Source: AP-15 sp036500965
GTDB taxonomy: Bacteria; Pseudomonadota; Alphaproteobacteria; ATCC43930; CGMCC-115725
Assembly (NCBI GenBank): GCA_036500965.1
Contig: DASYBC010000090.1
Location: forward strand, 1-64,000
DNA length: 64,000 nt
Direction of reading: 5' to 3'
Shown piece after piece: positions 47,025-55,848 of this stretch. Each line of letters starts with the position of its first letter. Position 1 is the first letter of the stretch. The notes beneath the pieces were generated by a model. The model did no database searches, had not been told where the DNA came from, and saw nothing but the letters and a program-made list of their open reading frames with translations. The position numbers and the translations under genes are program-made.

Positions 47025-47834
47025 ATGCCAGCCCGCCCTGTGCCGCCAGCCCGCCCCGTGCCGCCAGCCCGCCCCGTGCCGATCATCGGCATTCCCGCCT
47101 GCCTGCGCACGATCAACGAGCGGGTGGTCCATACCCTCGCCGACAAATATCCGAGCGCGATTATCGAGGCCACCCGCTGTCTGCCGATCGCGATCCCTGC
47201 GGTCGGGTTGCGGATCGACGTCACCGCGGTGCTCGACCTGCTTGACGGCCTGCTGCTGACCGGCAGCCCTTCGAATGTTCACCCGAGCGAATATGGCAGC
47301 GAGCCGCTCGATGCCGAGATCCTGCACGACCCGGCGCGCGACGCGACGACCCTGCCGCTGATCCGCGAGGCAGTGCGCCGCGACCTGCCGGTGCTGGCCA
47401 TCTGCCGCGGCATTCAGGAGTTGAACGTGGCGCTTGGCGGGACCCTGCACCAGCGGCTGCAAGACATGCCGGACCGGATCAGCCACCGGCCGCGCAAGGG
47501 AGCGCCGGAGGGTCCTTATGGGCCGGCGCACAGCGTGGCCTTGACCCCGGGCGGACTGATTGCGGCGCTCGCCGGCAGCACCGAGATCATGGTCAATTCG
47601 CTGCATTCGCAGGGGGTCGACCGCCCGGCGCCCGGGCTTCGCGTCGAGGCGGTGGCGCCCGATGGCCAAATCGAAGCGGTCAGCCTGCCACAGGCCCGTT
47701 TTGTCGTCGGCGTGCAATGGCATCCGGAACACAATGTGTTGCAGAACCCGGTTTCGGCGGCGCTATTTTCGGCGTTCGCAGCCGCTTGCCATGCAACCAA
47801 CGCAGGGCTGGCAACCGCTGTGCGCGCGGCATGA
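47025..47834 (+). CDS. Gamma-glutamyl-gamma-aminobutyrate hydrolase family (class I amidotransferase)
   Basis: A 269-residue PuuD-like protein. The nucleophile Cys127 is in VLAICRGIQELNVALGG and the catalytic His/Glu are in FVVGVQWHPEHN; LLLTGSPSNVHPSEYG is typical of this group. PuuD cleaves gamma-Glu-GABA in putrescine degradation, but the family also hydrolyses other gamma-glutamyl compounds. The N-terminus is a (PARPVP)x3 repeat from an 18-bp tandem repeat and is unlike the family, so the true start may be a later codon. It lies immediately after lolA. Confidence 0.88.
   Translation: MPARPVPPARPVPPARPVPIIGIPACLRTINERVVHTLADKYPSAIIEATRCLPIAIPAVGLRIDVTAVLDLLDGLLLTGSPSNVHPSEYGSEPLDAEILHDPARDATTLPLIREAVRRDLPVLAICRGIQELNVALGGTLHQRLQDMPDRISHRPRKGAPEGPYGPAHSVALTPGGLIAALAGSTEIMVNSLHSQGVDRPAPGLRVEAVAPDGQIEAVSLPQARFVVGVQWHPEHNVLQNPVSAALFSAFAAACHATNAGLATAVRAA
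47028..47081 (+). repeat. Three tandem copies of an 18-bp repeat
   Basis: CCAGCCCGCCCTGTGCCG (47028-47045) is followed by two copies of CCAGCCCGCCCCGTGCCG (47046-47063, 47064-47081). Only one base differs. Read in frame they give PARPVP three times at the N-terminus of the amidotransferase. Confidence 0.9.
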
Positions 47835-47944
47835 GCGAGCGCCCAATCGTTCCACCGCTCTGCATGCGATTTTTTTGTTTCGGGCATGCACGAATCGGGG
47901 TTGGTTTTCCCGTCGGCGCCCCCCACGTCTATGGCCCAGAAGCG

Positions 47945-47965
47945 GAGAGAGCGCGAAGCTCTCTC
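47945..47965. repeat. 8-bp perfect hairpin with GCGAA loop
   Basis: GAGAGAGC and GCTCTCTC flank a five-base loop between the amidotransferase and xthA genes. On the plus strand it is followed by GAAAAGCGG and has no T-run; on the minus strand TTTTC lies before it. It may be an RNA 3' structure, function unproven. Confidence 0.5.
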
Positions 47966-48105
47966 GAAAAGCGGTCCCGTTTCCCCTGCGGGCCCGATTT
48001 CCCCCAAACGCTTCTGACATGCGGGCGCCCGGTCTTCCCCCCCGACCGGGCGCCAACGCATTTCGCGCCGCTGTTGCGTCCCGTTGCCGCGGGCGGATAA
48101 GCGCC

Positions 48106-48903
48106 GTGGCCCTCAGCGTCGCCACCTGGAACATCAATTCGGTGCGCCTGCGCATCGACAATGTCCGTCGACTGATCGCGGAATGGTCGCCGGATGTCCT
48201 GTGCTTGCAGGAGACCAAGACGCCGGACGCGTCGTTCCCGGATCCGGCCTTCGCAGAGCTCGGCTATCATCATCGGCTGGTTCATGGGATGAAGGGCTAT
48301 AACGGGGTGGCGATCCTGTCGCGGGTCCCGCTCGCAGTGCCCGAGACCAGGAGCTGGTGCGCCCGCGCGGATTGCCGCCACGCAATCGCGATGCTGCCGG
48401 GAGGGATCGAGCTGCACAACATCTATGTGCCGGCGGGCGGCGACCTGCCCGACCCCGCGGCTAACCCGAAATTCGCCCACAAGCTGCAGTTTCTCGACGA
48501 GCTGACCGCCTGGTTTGCCGCGGAGCGCCGGGGCGGCCGGCCGATGATCGCGGTCGGCGATCTCAACATCGCGCCGCTCGAGGCGGATGTGTGGTCGCAC
48601 AAGCAGCTCCTGGGCGTCGTCAGCCACACGCCAATCGAGGTCGAACGCCTCGACCGGCTGCAGCAGGCGGGTGGTTTTGTCGATGCGGTCCGGCATTTTG
48701 TCCCAACGCCGCAGCGCCTCTATACGTGGTGGAGTTATCGCGCCCGCGATTGGGCCGCCTCGGATCGCGGCCGCCGTCTCGACCACATCTGGGCGACGGG
48801 CGCTGTTGCCGCGGCGCTGTCCGAGGCCCGGGTTCATCGCGACAGCCGAGGCTGGGACAAAGCCTCAGACCATGTCCCGGTCATGCTGACGATCGGTGAC
48901 TGA
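48106..48903 (+). CDS. xthA: Exodeoxyribonuclease III
   Basis: A 265-residue AP endonuclease/exonuclease. Conserved blocks are VATWNINSVRLR, LCLQETKTPDASFP, YNGVAILSR, HNIYVPAGGDLPDP, VGDLNIAPLEADVW and LDHIWAT, with the final DKASDHVPVM carrying the catalytic Asp-His. It repairs abasic and oxidised DNA ends. The start is a GTG at 48106 with a weak upstream GGCGGA. The stop runs 23 bases into the convergent methyltransferase gene. The 271 bases upstream hold a hairpin but no gene. Confidence 0.94.
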   Translation: MALSVATWNINSVRLRIDNVRRLIAEWSPDVLCLQETKTPDASFPDPAFAELGYHHRLVHGMKGYNGVAILSRVPLAVPETRSWCARADCRHAIAMLPGGIELHNIYVPAGGDLPDPAANPKFAHKLQFLDELTAWFAAERRGGRPMIAVGDLNIAPLEADVWSHKQLLGVVSHTPIEVERLDRLQQAGGFVDAVRHFVPTPQRLYTWWSYRARDWAASDRGRRLDHIWATGAVAAALSEARVHRDSRGWDKASDHVPVMLTIGD

Positions 48904-49387
48904 CCCGGCGATAAAGATGGTAGCGGCCGGCGGCCACCCCGTCGGGCAACGCCAGCGGCGCCAGCTCGGCCGCAGCCATCGCCGGCTCGCTGCACAGCAC
49001 CGCCCCGGCGCGCAGCAGCGGCACGATCAGCGAGGTGACCTCGCCGGCGAACTCTTGGCTCGCCGCGGCATCACCGCTCGCCGCGTCGAAATGGGCCAAG
49101 ATCACCCGCCCTTCGAGGCGTGGACGCGCCGTGCGCAGGGTGTCCCGCATGTCGCCGAGCAGCAAAAGCTCCGGCGCCGGCAGGCAATCGGGATGGGCGG
49201 CGACGTGTCGCTCGCAAACATAGATCTTCCGATCCGGGCACAGCTCGCGCAGATGATCGTAGGTCCGGCCATTGCCGAGCCCCAGCTCAAGCACCGGGCC
49301 GTCGAGCCCGCTTACCAGGGCAGCCGCCAGACCGAGGCAGGCGCGTTGCGCCTCCAACCGGCGGATAAAGCTGTCGAGCCGGCTCAC
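48881..49387 (-). CDS. Class I SAM-dependent methyltransferase-like protein
   Basis: A 168-residue Rossmann protein. The SAM motif VLELGLGNGRTYDHLRELCP follows an N-terminal helix, and GRVILAHFDAASGD is in the place of motif II/III. The fold is a compact class I methyltransferase without an obvious substrate domain; the target is unknown. The gene starts with a GTG 22 bases after the stop of the cyclic-nucleotide-binding gene and probably shares its transcript. Its 3' end overlaps xthA. Confidence 0.78.
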   Translation of the reverse strand: MSRLDSFIRRLEAQRACLGLAAALVSGLDGPVLELGLGNGRTYDHLRELCPDRKIYVCERHVAAHPDCLPAPELLLLGDMRDTLRTARPRLEGRVILAHFDAASGDAAASQEFAGEVTSLIVPLLRAGAVLCSEPAMAAAELAPLALPDGVAAGRYHLYRRVSHRSSA

Positions 49388-49409
49388 TCGCGGCGGCCAG
49401 GCTCGCCGG

Positions 49410-49892
49410 TCAGCGCCCGAAGCCGGCCTGCTCGCGCAACTGCTTGACCTCGGCGAGCGCGGCGCGCAGCTGGTTGTTGGTCGCTTCGAGCCGGTGGGCC
49501 AGCTCCTGCATGATCGAGACCGCCATGTTGGGAAATTCGCGCACCATGCGCATGAACGGCTCCTTGGCGATGCGCAAGGCGATCAGGCGATTTTTCGCCT
49601 GGACTGTCGCCGACCGCGGCACGTTGCACAGGATCGCGATCTCGCCAAAGATGTCGTTGGCGCCAAGCGTGGCAACCGTGACCGGCCCGCTCGGCGCTTC
49701 GACCACCACCTCGGCCTCGCCGTCAACGATCAGATAGGCGGCATTGCCGGGGTCGCCTTGCCGAACCACGATCTTGCCGGGGTCGAAACCGACCCGCTCG
49801 CTCATAAACGCGAGCAGCTTCAGCTTCGACGGCTCGATCTCGGCGAAGAACGGCACGCGGCGGAGCAGCTCGAATTCCTGTTTCAGGCTCAT
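49410..49892 (-). CDS. Cyclic-nucleotide-binding domain protein
   Basis: A 160-residue protein holding one CNB domain: LLRRVPFFAEIEPSKLKLLA, VVRQGDPGNAAYLIVDGEAE and the phosphate-binding cassette IFGEIAILCNVPRSATVQA with its Arg. A C-terminal helix (EVKQLREQAGFGR) ends it, and no helix-turn-helix or effector domain is present, unlike Crp or the channel at 6842. It could be a stand-alone cAMP/cGMP sensor that acts by protein contact. ATG at 49892 follows GGAGGGAGGA. It is divergent from the glycosyltransferase cluster, 205 bases apart. Confidence 0.88.
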   Translation of the reverse strand: MSLKQEFELLRRVPFFAEIEPSKLKLLAFMSERVGFDPGKIVVRQGDPGNAAYLIVDGEAEVVVEAPSGPVTVATLGANDIFGEIAILCNVPRSATVQAKNRLIALRIAKEPFMRMVREFPNMAVSIMQELAHRLEATNNQLRAALAEVKQLREQAGFGR

Positions 49893-50097
49893 TCCTCCCT
49901 CCACTTTTTGACGATGCGGGCCATCCCGGTGCGCTGGCGCCCCAGCGGTGCAGCCATCCCGCTCTCACCGGCGCGGGCCGCGCCGCGCTGCTGACGGCAT
50001 TTTGACGCTGGACCGCTATCGGCTTCATGAAATGATCATTCCGCCACCGTTGCCGCTATGCAATAGTCAAACGGCGCGCCCGCGCAAGGGGGGTTAA

Positions 50098-51324
50098 GTG
50101 GTCGCTCGGCATCGTCATCGGCGTGTGCTGATTTACAGCCACGACAGCTTTGGCTTGGGGCATCTGCGCCGATGCCGGGCGATCGCCCATTCTCTGGTTG
50201 CCGCCGACCCCGCATTGTCGATCCTGATCCTGTCGGGCTCGCCGATCATCGGCAGCTTCGATTTTCGCGCGCGCGTCGATTTCGTGCGGGTGCCCGGCGT
50301 GATCAAGCTGCGCAACGGCGAATACGTCTCCTTGAACCTGCACATTGACATCGAGGAGACTCTAGCGATGCGCTCCTCGATCATCCGGCACACTGCCGAC
50401 ATCTTCGACCCCGACCTCCTGATCATCGACAAGGAGCCGCTGGGGCTGCGCGGCGAGGTGCGCGACACCTTGCAGCTGGTGCAGCGGCGGCGGGCGACGG
50501 TGATCCTCGGCTTGCGCGATGTGATGGATGATCCCGAAGCGCTCGAAAGCGAATGGGAGCGCAAAAACGCGGTGCCGGCGCTCGACCAGTATTACGACGA
50601 GCTGTGGGTTTACGGCCTGCCGCAGATCTGCGATCCGCTCGCCGGGCTGGCGGTGCCGGCAAGCGTGCGCCGCCGCATGGTCTACACCGGCTACCTGCGG
50701 CGCAGCGCAACCGATCTGGCGGTGACGCCGGATCTGCAAGACCTCGTCGACAGCGATTTCCTGCTGGTCACGCCGGGCGGCGGCGGCGACGGCGACGCGC
50801 TGGTCGATCTGGTGCTGTCGGCCTATGAGCAAGATCGCGGCCTGCCGTTGCCGGCGCTGATCGTCTTTGGCCCATTCATGGTGCCTGAGCAGCGAACCGC
50901 ATTCGCCGCCCGCGCCGCCAAGCTGCCGAATGTCCGCGCCATCACCTTCAACACCCGGCTCGAAGCCCTGATGGCGCGCGCCGCCGGCGTCGTCGCGATG
51001 GGCGGCTACAACACGTTCTGCGAGATCCTTTCCTTCGACAAGCCGGCGCTGATCGTGCCGCGCACTGCACCGCGGCTGGAGCAGTTCATCCGCACCGAAC
51101 GCGCCGCCGAGCTCGGCCTCGTCGCGATGCTGTCCGAGCAGCAAGGCCGCGACCCGCGAGTCATGGCTGCGGCGCTGCGCCGGCTGCCCGGCCAGAGCCG
51201 CCCATCGACGGCCGTGATCCCGGGCCTCCTCGATGGGATGCCCAATGTCAACCGCCTGGCCAAGAAATGGCTCGACCGGGGCCGGGCCGGGCGGGTCGCG
51301 GTGCGGGCCCGGATCGGGGCATGA
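50098..51324 (+). CDS. COG4671/MurG-like predicted glycosyltransferase (first)
   Basis: A 408-residue GT-B type protein of the COG4671 predicted-glycosyltransferase group. The N-terminal glycine motif YSHDSFGLGHLRRCRAIA resembles the MurG/UDP-sugar fold, and the C-terminal domain has VTPGGGGDGDALVDL, VVAMGGYNTFCEILSFDKPA and ALIVPRTAPRLEQFIRTERA, the region that would grip the nucleotide. Donor and acceptor are unknown. Start is GTG with AAGGGGGG upstream. Its stop overlaps the next gene as ATGA, so it heads a tightly coupled operon. A second, diverged member lies at 53775. Confidence 0.82.
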   Translation: MVARHRHRRVLIYSHDSFGLGHLRRCRAIAHSLVAADPALSILILSGSPIIGSFDFRARVDFVRVPGVIKLRNGEYVSLNLHIDIEETLAMRSSIIRHTADIFDPDLLIIDKEPLGLRGEVRDTLQLVQRRRATVILGLRDVMDDPEALESEWERKNAVPALDQYYDELWVYGLPQICDPLAGLAVPASVRRRMVYTGYLRRSATDLAVTPDLQDLVDSDFLLVTPGGGGDGDALVDLVLSAYEQDRGLPLPALIVFGPFMVPEQRTAFAARAAKLPNVRAITFNTRLEALMARAAGVVAMGGYNTFCEILSFDKPALIVPRTAPRLEQFIRTERAAELGLVAMLSEQQGRDPRVMAAALRRLPGQSRPSTAVIPGLLDGMPNVNRLAKKWLDRGRAGRVAVRARIGA

Positions 51325-52625
51325 TCGTGGCGCGGTCGGTCGCGGCCGGCGGGCGGGTGGCTTTTGTCCTCAAAGGTTATCCGCGGCTGTCTGAGACCTT
51401 CATCGCGCAGGAGATCCTGGCGCTCGAACGCCGCGGGCTCGGCATCCTGATCGTCTCGCTGCGGCGGCCGACCGATCGCGCGATCCACCCGGTGCACGAG
51501 GCGATCGCGGCCGAGCGGCTCTATCTCCCGGAATATCTCTATCAGGAGCCGTTGCGGGTCTGGCGCGGCTGGCGGCACGCGCGCCGGCTGCCCGGCTATC
51601 GCCAAGCCAGGCGCGTCTGGCTCGCCGATCTGGTCCGCGATCCGACCCCGAACCGGGTGCGCCGGTTTGGCCAGGCCCTGGTGCTGGCGGCGGAATTGCC
51701 GGCGGACGTTGCTCGCCTCCACGCCCATTTTCTACACACGCCGGCCTCGGTCGCCCGCTATGCGGCGCTTGCCGCCGGCCGCCATTGGACCGTGTCGGCG
51801 CACGCCAAGGACATCTGGACGACCCCCGCCTGGGAGAAGCGGGAGAAGCTCGCGGACGCGCTCTGGGCGGTGGTATGCAGCGAGAGCGGGCGGGCGCATC
51901 TGGCCGCCTTGGCGCCGCGCCCCGAACGGGTGGCGCTCTGCTACCACGGGCTCGATCTCGAACGCTTTCCGCCGCCCCCGACGCGGCCTACCGCCGGCGA
52001 CGGCAGCCATCCGGGGCGCCCGGTGGTGCTGCTCTCGGTCGGCCGGGCGGTGGCCAAAAAAGGCTATGACGATCTGCTCGCCGCGCTGGCGCTGCTGCCG
52101 CCGGGGCTCGCCTGGCGCCTCGTGCATATCGGCGGCGGCGAGCTTGCCGCGAGCCTGCGGCGCCAAGCTGAAGCGCTGGGCCTTTCGGCGCGGATCGAGT
52201 GGCGCGGGGCGCTGCCGCAGCCGCAGGTGCTGGCTGCCTATCGAGCGGCCGATCTGTTTGTGCTCGCCGCCAAGGTGACCGGCGACGGCGACCGCGACGG
52301 GCTGCCGAACGTGCTGATGGAGGCGCAAAGCCAGCGCCTTCCTTGTGTCGCGACCGATATTTCGGGCATCCCGGAATTGATCGAGAACGGGGCAACCGGG
52401 GTGCTGGTGCCTTCCGGCGACCCGCCGGCATTGGCCCGTGCGCTGGCCGGCCTGATCGGCGATCCGGCGCGCCGCGCGGCGCTGGGTGCCGCCGGCGAGC
52501 GGCGGGTGCGCAGCGGCTTTGCGATGGAGGCGGGGATCGGTCTGCTCGCACGCCGCTTCGGGCTCGCAGCCGCCGATCCGCGTCGCGTGGGCCTCAGCGC
52601 CGCAGAACTCGCCGAAGCGCAATAG
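51321..52625 (+). CDS. GT4 family glycosyltransferase (colanic-acid WcaL-like)
   Basis: A 434-residue GT-B glycosyltransferase. VAFVLKGYPRLSETFIAQEI near the N-terminus is typical of the WcaL/AmsK-type GT4 subgroup, and HAHFLHTPASVARYAALAAG follows. The C-terminal domain has LLSVGRAVAKKGYDDLLAAL and ATDISGIPELIENGATGVLV, with the EAQSQRLPCV region matching the E-x7-E motif. Membrane association of the acceptor is likely because relatives act on lipid-linked oligosaccharides. It starts in the stop codon of the previous gene (ATGA) and is followed 12 bases later by another GT4 gene. Confidence 0.9.
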   Translation: MIVARSVAAGGRVAFVLKGYPRLSETFIAQEILALERRGLGILIVSLRRPTDRAIHPVHEAIAAERLYLPEYLYQEPLRVWRGWRHARRLPGYRQARRVWLADLVRDPTPNRVRRFGQALVLAAELPADVARLHAHFLHTPASVARYAALAAGRHWTVSAHAKDIWTTPAWEKREKLADALWAVVCSESGRAHLAALAPRPERVALCYHGLDLERFPPPPTRPTAGDGSHPGRPVVLLSVGRAVAKKGYDDLLAALALLPPGLAWRLVHIGGGELAASLRRQAEALGLSARIEWRGALPQPQVLAAYRAADLFVLAAKVTGDGDRDGLPNVLMEAQSQRLPCVATDISGIPELIENGATGVLVPSGDPPALARALAGLIGDPARRAALGAAGERRVRSGFAMEAGIGLLARRFGLAAADPRRVGLSAAELAEAQ

Positions 52626-52637
52626 CGCCCTCAGGAC

Positions 52638-53744
52638 ATGCGCATCGCGTTTTACGCGCCGCTGAAATCGCCCGATCATCCGGTGCCGTCGGGGGATCGG
52701 CGGATGGCGCAGCTGTTCCTCGCGGCGTTGCGGCACGCCGGGCACGCGCCGGTGCTGGCCTCGCGTTTTCGCAGCTTCGAGGGGCTCGGAGACCCGCAGC
52801 GCCAGATGCGGCTCGCCGCTGTCGGGCAGGCCCTCGCCGAGCGCTTGCTGCGCCGTTTCCGTACGGCTCCCGAGACCGCCCCTGGGCTGTGGTTCACCTA
52901 CCATATTCAGCACAAGTCGCCCGATTGGCTGGGGCCGCGCGTCGCCGGCGCGCTCGGCATTCCCTATGTTGTCGCCGAGGCCTCGTTTGCCCCCAAGCAG
53001 GTGGGCGGCCCTTGGGATGCCGGCCACCACGCCGCCGCGGACGCAATCCGCGGGGCCGCCGCGGTGATCGGGCTTAATCCGGCCGATCGCGATTGCGTGC
53101 TGCCGCTGCTCGCCGAGCCCTCACGATGGGTCGCGGTCAAGCCGTTTCTCGACGCCGGGTGCTACCGGCCGCGGCCGCGGGGCGGACGCGCGCCGCCGCT
53201 GCTGATCGCGGTGGCGATGATGCGGCACGGCGACAAGCTCGCCTCATACCGGCTTCTCGCGGAAGCCTTGATCCGGCTGAATGATCTCGATTGGTCGCTG
53301 GCGGTAGTCGGCGACGGCGCCGCCCGGCCCGAGGTCGCGCATGCGCTCGCAGCCCTCGATCGGCGAGTTTGCTGGAAAGGCGCGCTCGGACCCGCAGCGC
53401 TCGCCCGAGAGCTCGCCGCCGCCGACATCTGCGTCTGGCCGGCGATCAACGAAGCCTATGGCATGGCCTTGCTCGAAGCGCAGGCGAGCGGCCTGCCGGT
53501 GGTTGCCGGCGCCAGCGGCGGCGTCGGCGAGATCGTCGCGTCGGGGGTGACCGGGCTGCTCGTGCCGTTGGGCGACGCGGCGGCCTTCGCCGCAGCGGTG
53601 CGACGACTGATCCTCGACCCTGACCTGCGTGCCCGCTTTGCCGCGGCGGCGCGGCAGCGCGTCCTCGCCGAGCACGATCTTCCGACCGCGTCGGCTCGGC
53701 TCGGCGCGGCGATCGACGCGCTGCGGCTGGCCGATGCGGCGTAG
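52638..53744 (+). CDS. GT4 family glycosyltransferase (second)
   Basis: A 368-residue GT4 glycosyltransferase. RIAFYAPLKSPDHPVPSGDR starts it, with the SGDRRMAQLFLAAL loop at the donor site. The middle has FTYHIQHKSPDWLGPRVAGA. The C-terminal domain shows ADICVWPAINEAYGMALLEA and SGGVGEIVASGVTGLLVPLG, giving the E-x7-E motif NEAYGMALLEAQ. Substrates are unknown. Twelve bases separate it from the preceding glycosyltransferase and 30 from the next gene. Confidence 0.9.
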   Translation: MRIAFYAPLKSPDHPVPSGDRRMAQLFLAALRHAGHAPVLASRFRSFEGLGDPQRQMRLAAVGQALAERLLRRFRTAPETAPGLWFTYHIQHKSPDWLGPRVAGALGIPYVVAEASFAPKQVGGPWDAGHHAAADAIRGAAAVIGLNPADRDCVLPLLAEPSRWVAVKPFLDAGCYRPRPRGGRAPPLLIAVAMMRHGDKLASYRLLAEALIRLNDLDWSLAVVGDGAARPEVAHALAALDRRVCWKGALGPAALARELAAADICVWPAINEAYGMALLEAQASGLPVVAGASGGVGEIVASGVTGLLVPLGDAAAFAAAVRRLILDPDLRARFAAAARQRVLAEHDLPTASARLGAAIDALRLADAA

Positions 53745-53774
53745 CGCAAGCCCGAACGCGCCGATTGGGGTCTC

Positions 53775-54965
53775 GTGACCGGCTCCGTCCTCTTTTATGT
53801 CCAGCATTTGCTCGGCATCGGGCATCTGCGGCGGGCGCTCCACCTGGTCGATGGATTGGCCGCCGAAGGGCTCGCGGTGACCTTGGTCTCGGGCGGCGAG
53901 AAGCTGCCCGATCTCGCTCCGAGCGCGGCCGCGCGCCTGGTTCAGCTGCCGCCGATCCGGGCGCGCGACGCCGGCTTCACCGACCTCGTCGATGGCGACG
54001 GCCGGCCGATCGACGATGCGCTGCGGACGCGCCGCCGCGAAACGTTGCTCGCCGCCTTTGCTGCGGCCGAGCCGGACGCGGTCATCATCGAGGCGTTTCC
54101 GTTCGGCCGGCGCGCCTTCCGTTTCGAGCTCGACCCGCTGCTCGCCGCCGCGCGCGCCCGCCCAAAACGGCCGCTGGTGCTGTGCTCGCTGCGCGACATC
54201 GTGGTGGCGCCGCAGGATCGCGCGCGCCGGCAGGCGATCATCGCCCGCGTGCGCAACGATTTCGATGCGGTTCTGGTGCACGGCGACCCCGGCTTGATCA
54301 CGCTCGACCAGAGCTTTCCCGAAGCGTCCGAAATCGCCGACCGGCTCGTCTATACGGGCTATGTTGCGGCGCCGATCGAACCCTCCGGCGCGAACGACAC
54401 GGTAGGCGCCGGGGCCGGCGAAATCCTGGTCTCGGCCGGAGGCGGAGCGGTCGGCGGCGCCCTGTTGGCCACCGCGCTCGAGGCGCGGCGGCGCGGCTGT
54501 CTCGCGGATCTTGGTTGGCGGCTGCTGACCGGGCCGAACCTGTCCGCCGCGGAATTTTCGGCGCTGACGGAGAGACTCCCCGAACGGGTTCGGCTCGAAC
54601 GTTACCGGCGCGATTTTCCGCAGTTGCTGCAACGCTGCCGGGTCTCGGTCAGCCAGGCCGGCTACAACACCGTGCTCGACGTGCTCGCAGCCCGTGCGGC
54701 CGCCGTCCTGGTGCCGTTCGCCGAGCTGCGGGAGAGCGAGCAGACCCTGCGGGCGGAGCGGCTGGCGGCGCTCGGAGCGGCTGAAATGCTGAGTTCGGGG
54801 GAGCTGTCGCCAGACCGGCTCGCCGCGGCGATCGAGCGCGCGGCCCGGCGCCCGCCGGCGGCGCTCGCGATCGATACGGGGGGTGCGCGCCGCAGCGCGC
54901 GGCTGGTCGCCGCCATGATTCGCGAGGGCGCCCATGCTGCAGCAGGGCGATTGAGGATTTCGTAG
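53775..54965 (+). CDS. COG4671/MurG-like predicted glycosyltransferase (second)
   Basis: A 396-residue protein. LFYVQHLLGIGHLRRALHLV matches the N-terminal motif of the first COG4671 gene, and the C-terminal half has VSAGGGAVGGALLATALEA, VSVSQAGYNTVLDVLAARAA and VLVPFAELRESEQTLRAERL. GYNT is shared with the gene at 50098, marking an ancient duplication. The start is GTG. A deacetylase-like gene follows 28 bases later. The first and last glycosyltransferases of the cluster therefore belong to one family and the two GT4 enzymes sit between them. Confidence 0.82.
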   Translation: MTGSVLFYVQHLLGIGHLRRALHLVDGLAAEGLAVTLVSGGEKLPDLAPSAAARLVQLPPIRARDAGFTDLVDGDGRPIDDALRTRRRETLLAAFAAAEPDAVIIEAFPFGRRAFRFELDPLLAAARARPKRPLVLCSLRDIVVAPQDRARRQAIIARVRNDFDAVLVHGDPGLITLDQSFPEASEIADRLVYTGYVAAPIEPSGANDTVGAGAGEILVSAGGGAVGGALLATALEARRRGCLADLGWRLLTGPNLSAAEFSALTERLPERVRLERYRRDFPQLLQRCRVSVSQAGYNTVLDVLAARAAAVLVPFAELRESEQTLRAERLAALGAAEMLSSGELSPDRLAAAIERAARRPPAALAIDTGGARRSARLVAAMIREGAHAAAGRLRIS

Positions 54966-54993
54966 TGTCGCCGGGTGACTATACGTTCGGCAA

Positions 54994-55848
54994 ATGCTAA
55001 GTCTCTCTCAACCCTCCCCGGTCGCGACGGCGCGATGGTCCGACCTGCAAGACGAGCTCGACCTCTGGGGAGGTGAAGGGAGGATCGCTACCTTGTGGTG
55101 GCGCGACGACGACGCGGCGGCACCAAGCGGGCGCCTCGACCGCCTGCTCGAAATCGCCGGCGACGTTCCGGTGGCCCTTGCGGTCATTCCGGCAGAAGCG
55201 GAGCTTGGCCTGCCCGCGCGCCTCGGCGCCGCCGCCAGCCGACTGGGGGCATTCCTGCCGGTCACCGTGCTGCAGCATGGCTGGCGCCACGCAAATCATG
55301 CCCCCGGGCCGAAGAAAAGCGAATTTCCGGCGGAACGCCCCGATACCTCGGTGGCCGGGGAGCTCGCTGCCGGACGGGCGCGGCTTGCGGCGCTGTTCGG
55401 GGCCCGCGCGCTGTCGGTTCTGGCGCCGCCGTGGAACCGCCTCGATCGGCGCTTTCTGCCGCTGCTGGCGGGCTGTGGGATCAGGGCGGTCTCGCGGCTC
55501 GGAGCGCGGCGCGCGGCATGGCCGTCGCCAGGCGTGTTCGAGGCCAATGTTCATGTCGATCTCGTCGCCTGGAAGGCTGGCCGCGGCTTTATCGGCGAGG
55601 GTGCGGCGCTCGCCGGTCTCCTCGGGCATTTGCGGGCCCGCCGCACCGGTGCCGCGGATGGCAGCGAGCCGAGCGGCATCCTGACCCATCACCTGGTGCA
55701 GGACGAAGCCGCCGGCACCTTTCTCGGCCGGCTGATCGGGCTGGCCGCCGGCCATCCCGCGGTCCGCTGGCTCGCCGGCGGCGAGGTGTTTTCCCCCGCC
55801 CTCGGGCCGCCCGAGGCCAGCGGCGCGGCGCTCGAGGCCCGGCCATGA
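54994..55848 (+). CDS. Polysaccharide-deacetylase-like protein
   Basis: A 284-residue protein with the NodB-type deacetylase layout. The metal-ligand Asp pair is in LWWRDDDAAAPSGRLDRLLE, the His pair is in VLQHGWRHANHAPG (HGWxHxNH), and PPWNRLD matches the third motif; the final region ILTHHLVQDEAAG fits the last His. It would remove N-acetyl or O-acetyl groups from a glycan. The protein has no signal peptide, unlike exported deacetylases, so it may act on cytoplasmic, lipid-linked glycan. It overlaps the next gene (ATGA at 55845-55848). Confidence 0.82.
   Translation: MLSLSQPSPVATARWSDLQDELDLWGGEGRIATLWWRDDDAAAPSGRLDRLLEIAGDVPVALAVIPAEAELGLPARLGAAASRLGAFLPVTVLQHGWRHANHAPGPKKSEFPAERPDTSVAGELAAGRARLAALFGARALSVLAPPWNRLDRRFLPLLAGCGIRAVSRLGARRAAWPSPGVFEANVHVDLVAWKAGRGFIGEGAALAGLLGHLRARRTGAADGSEPSGILTHHLVQDEAAGTFLGRLIGLAAGHPAVRWLAGGEVFSPALGPPEASGAALEARP

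Noticed and set aside
47945..47965. Rho-independent terminator between amidotransferase and xthA
   Set aside because: The stem is perfect, but no T-run follows on the plus strand, so only a hairpin is reported.
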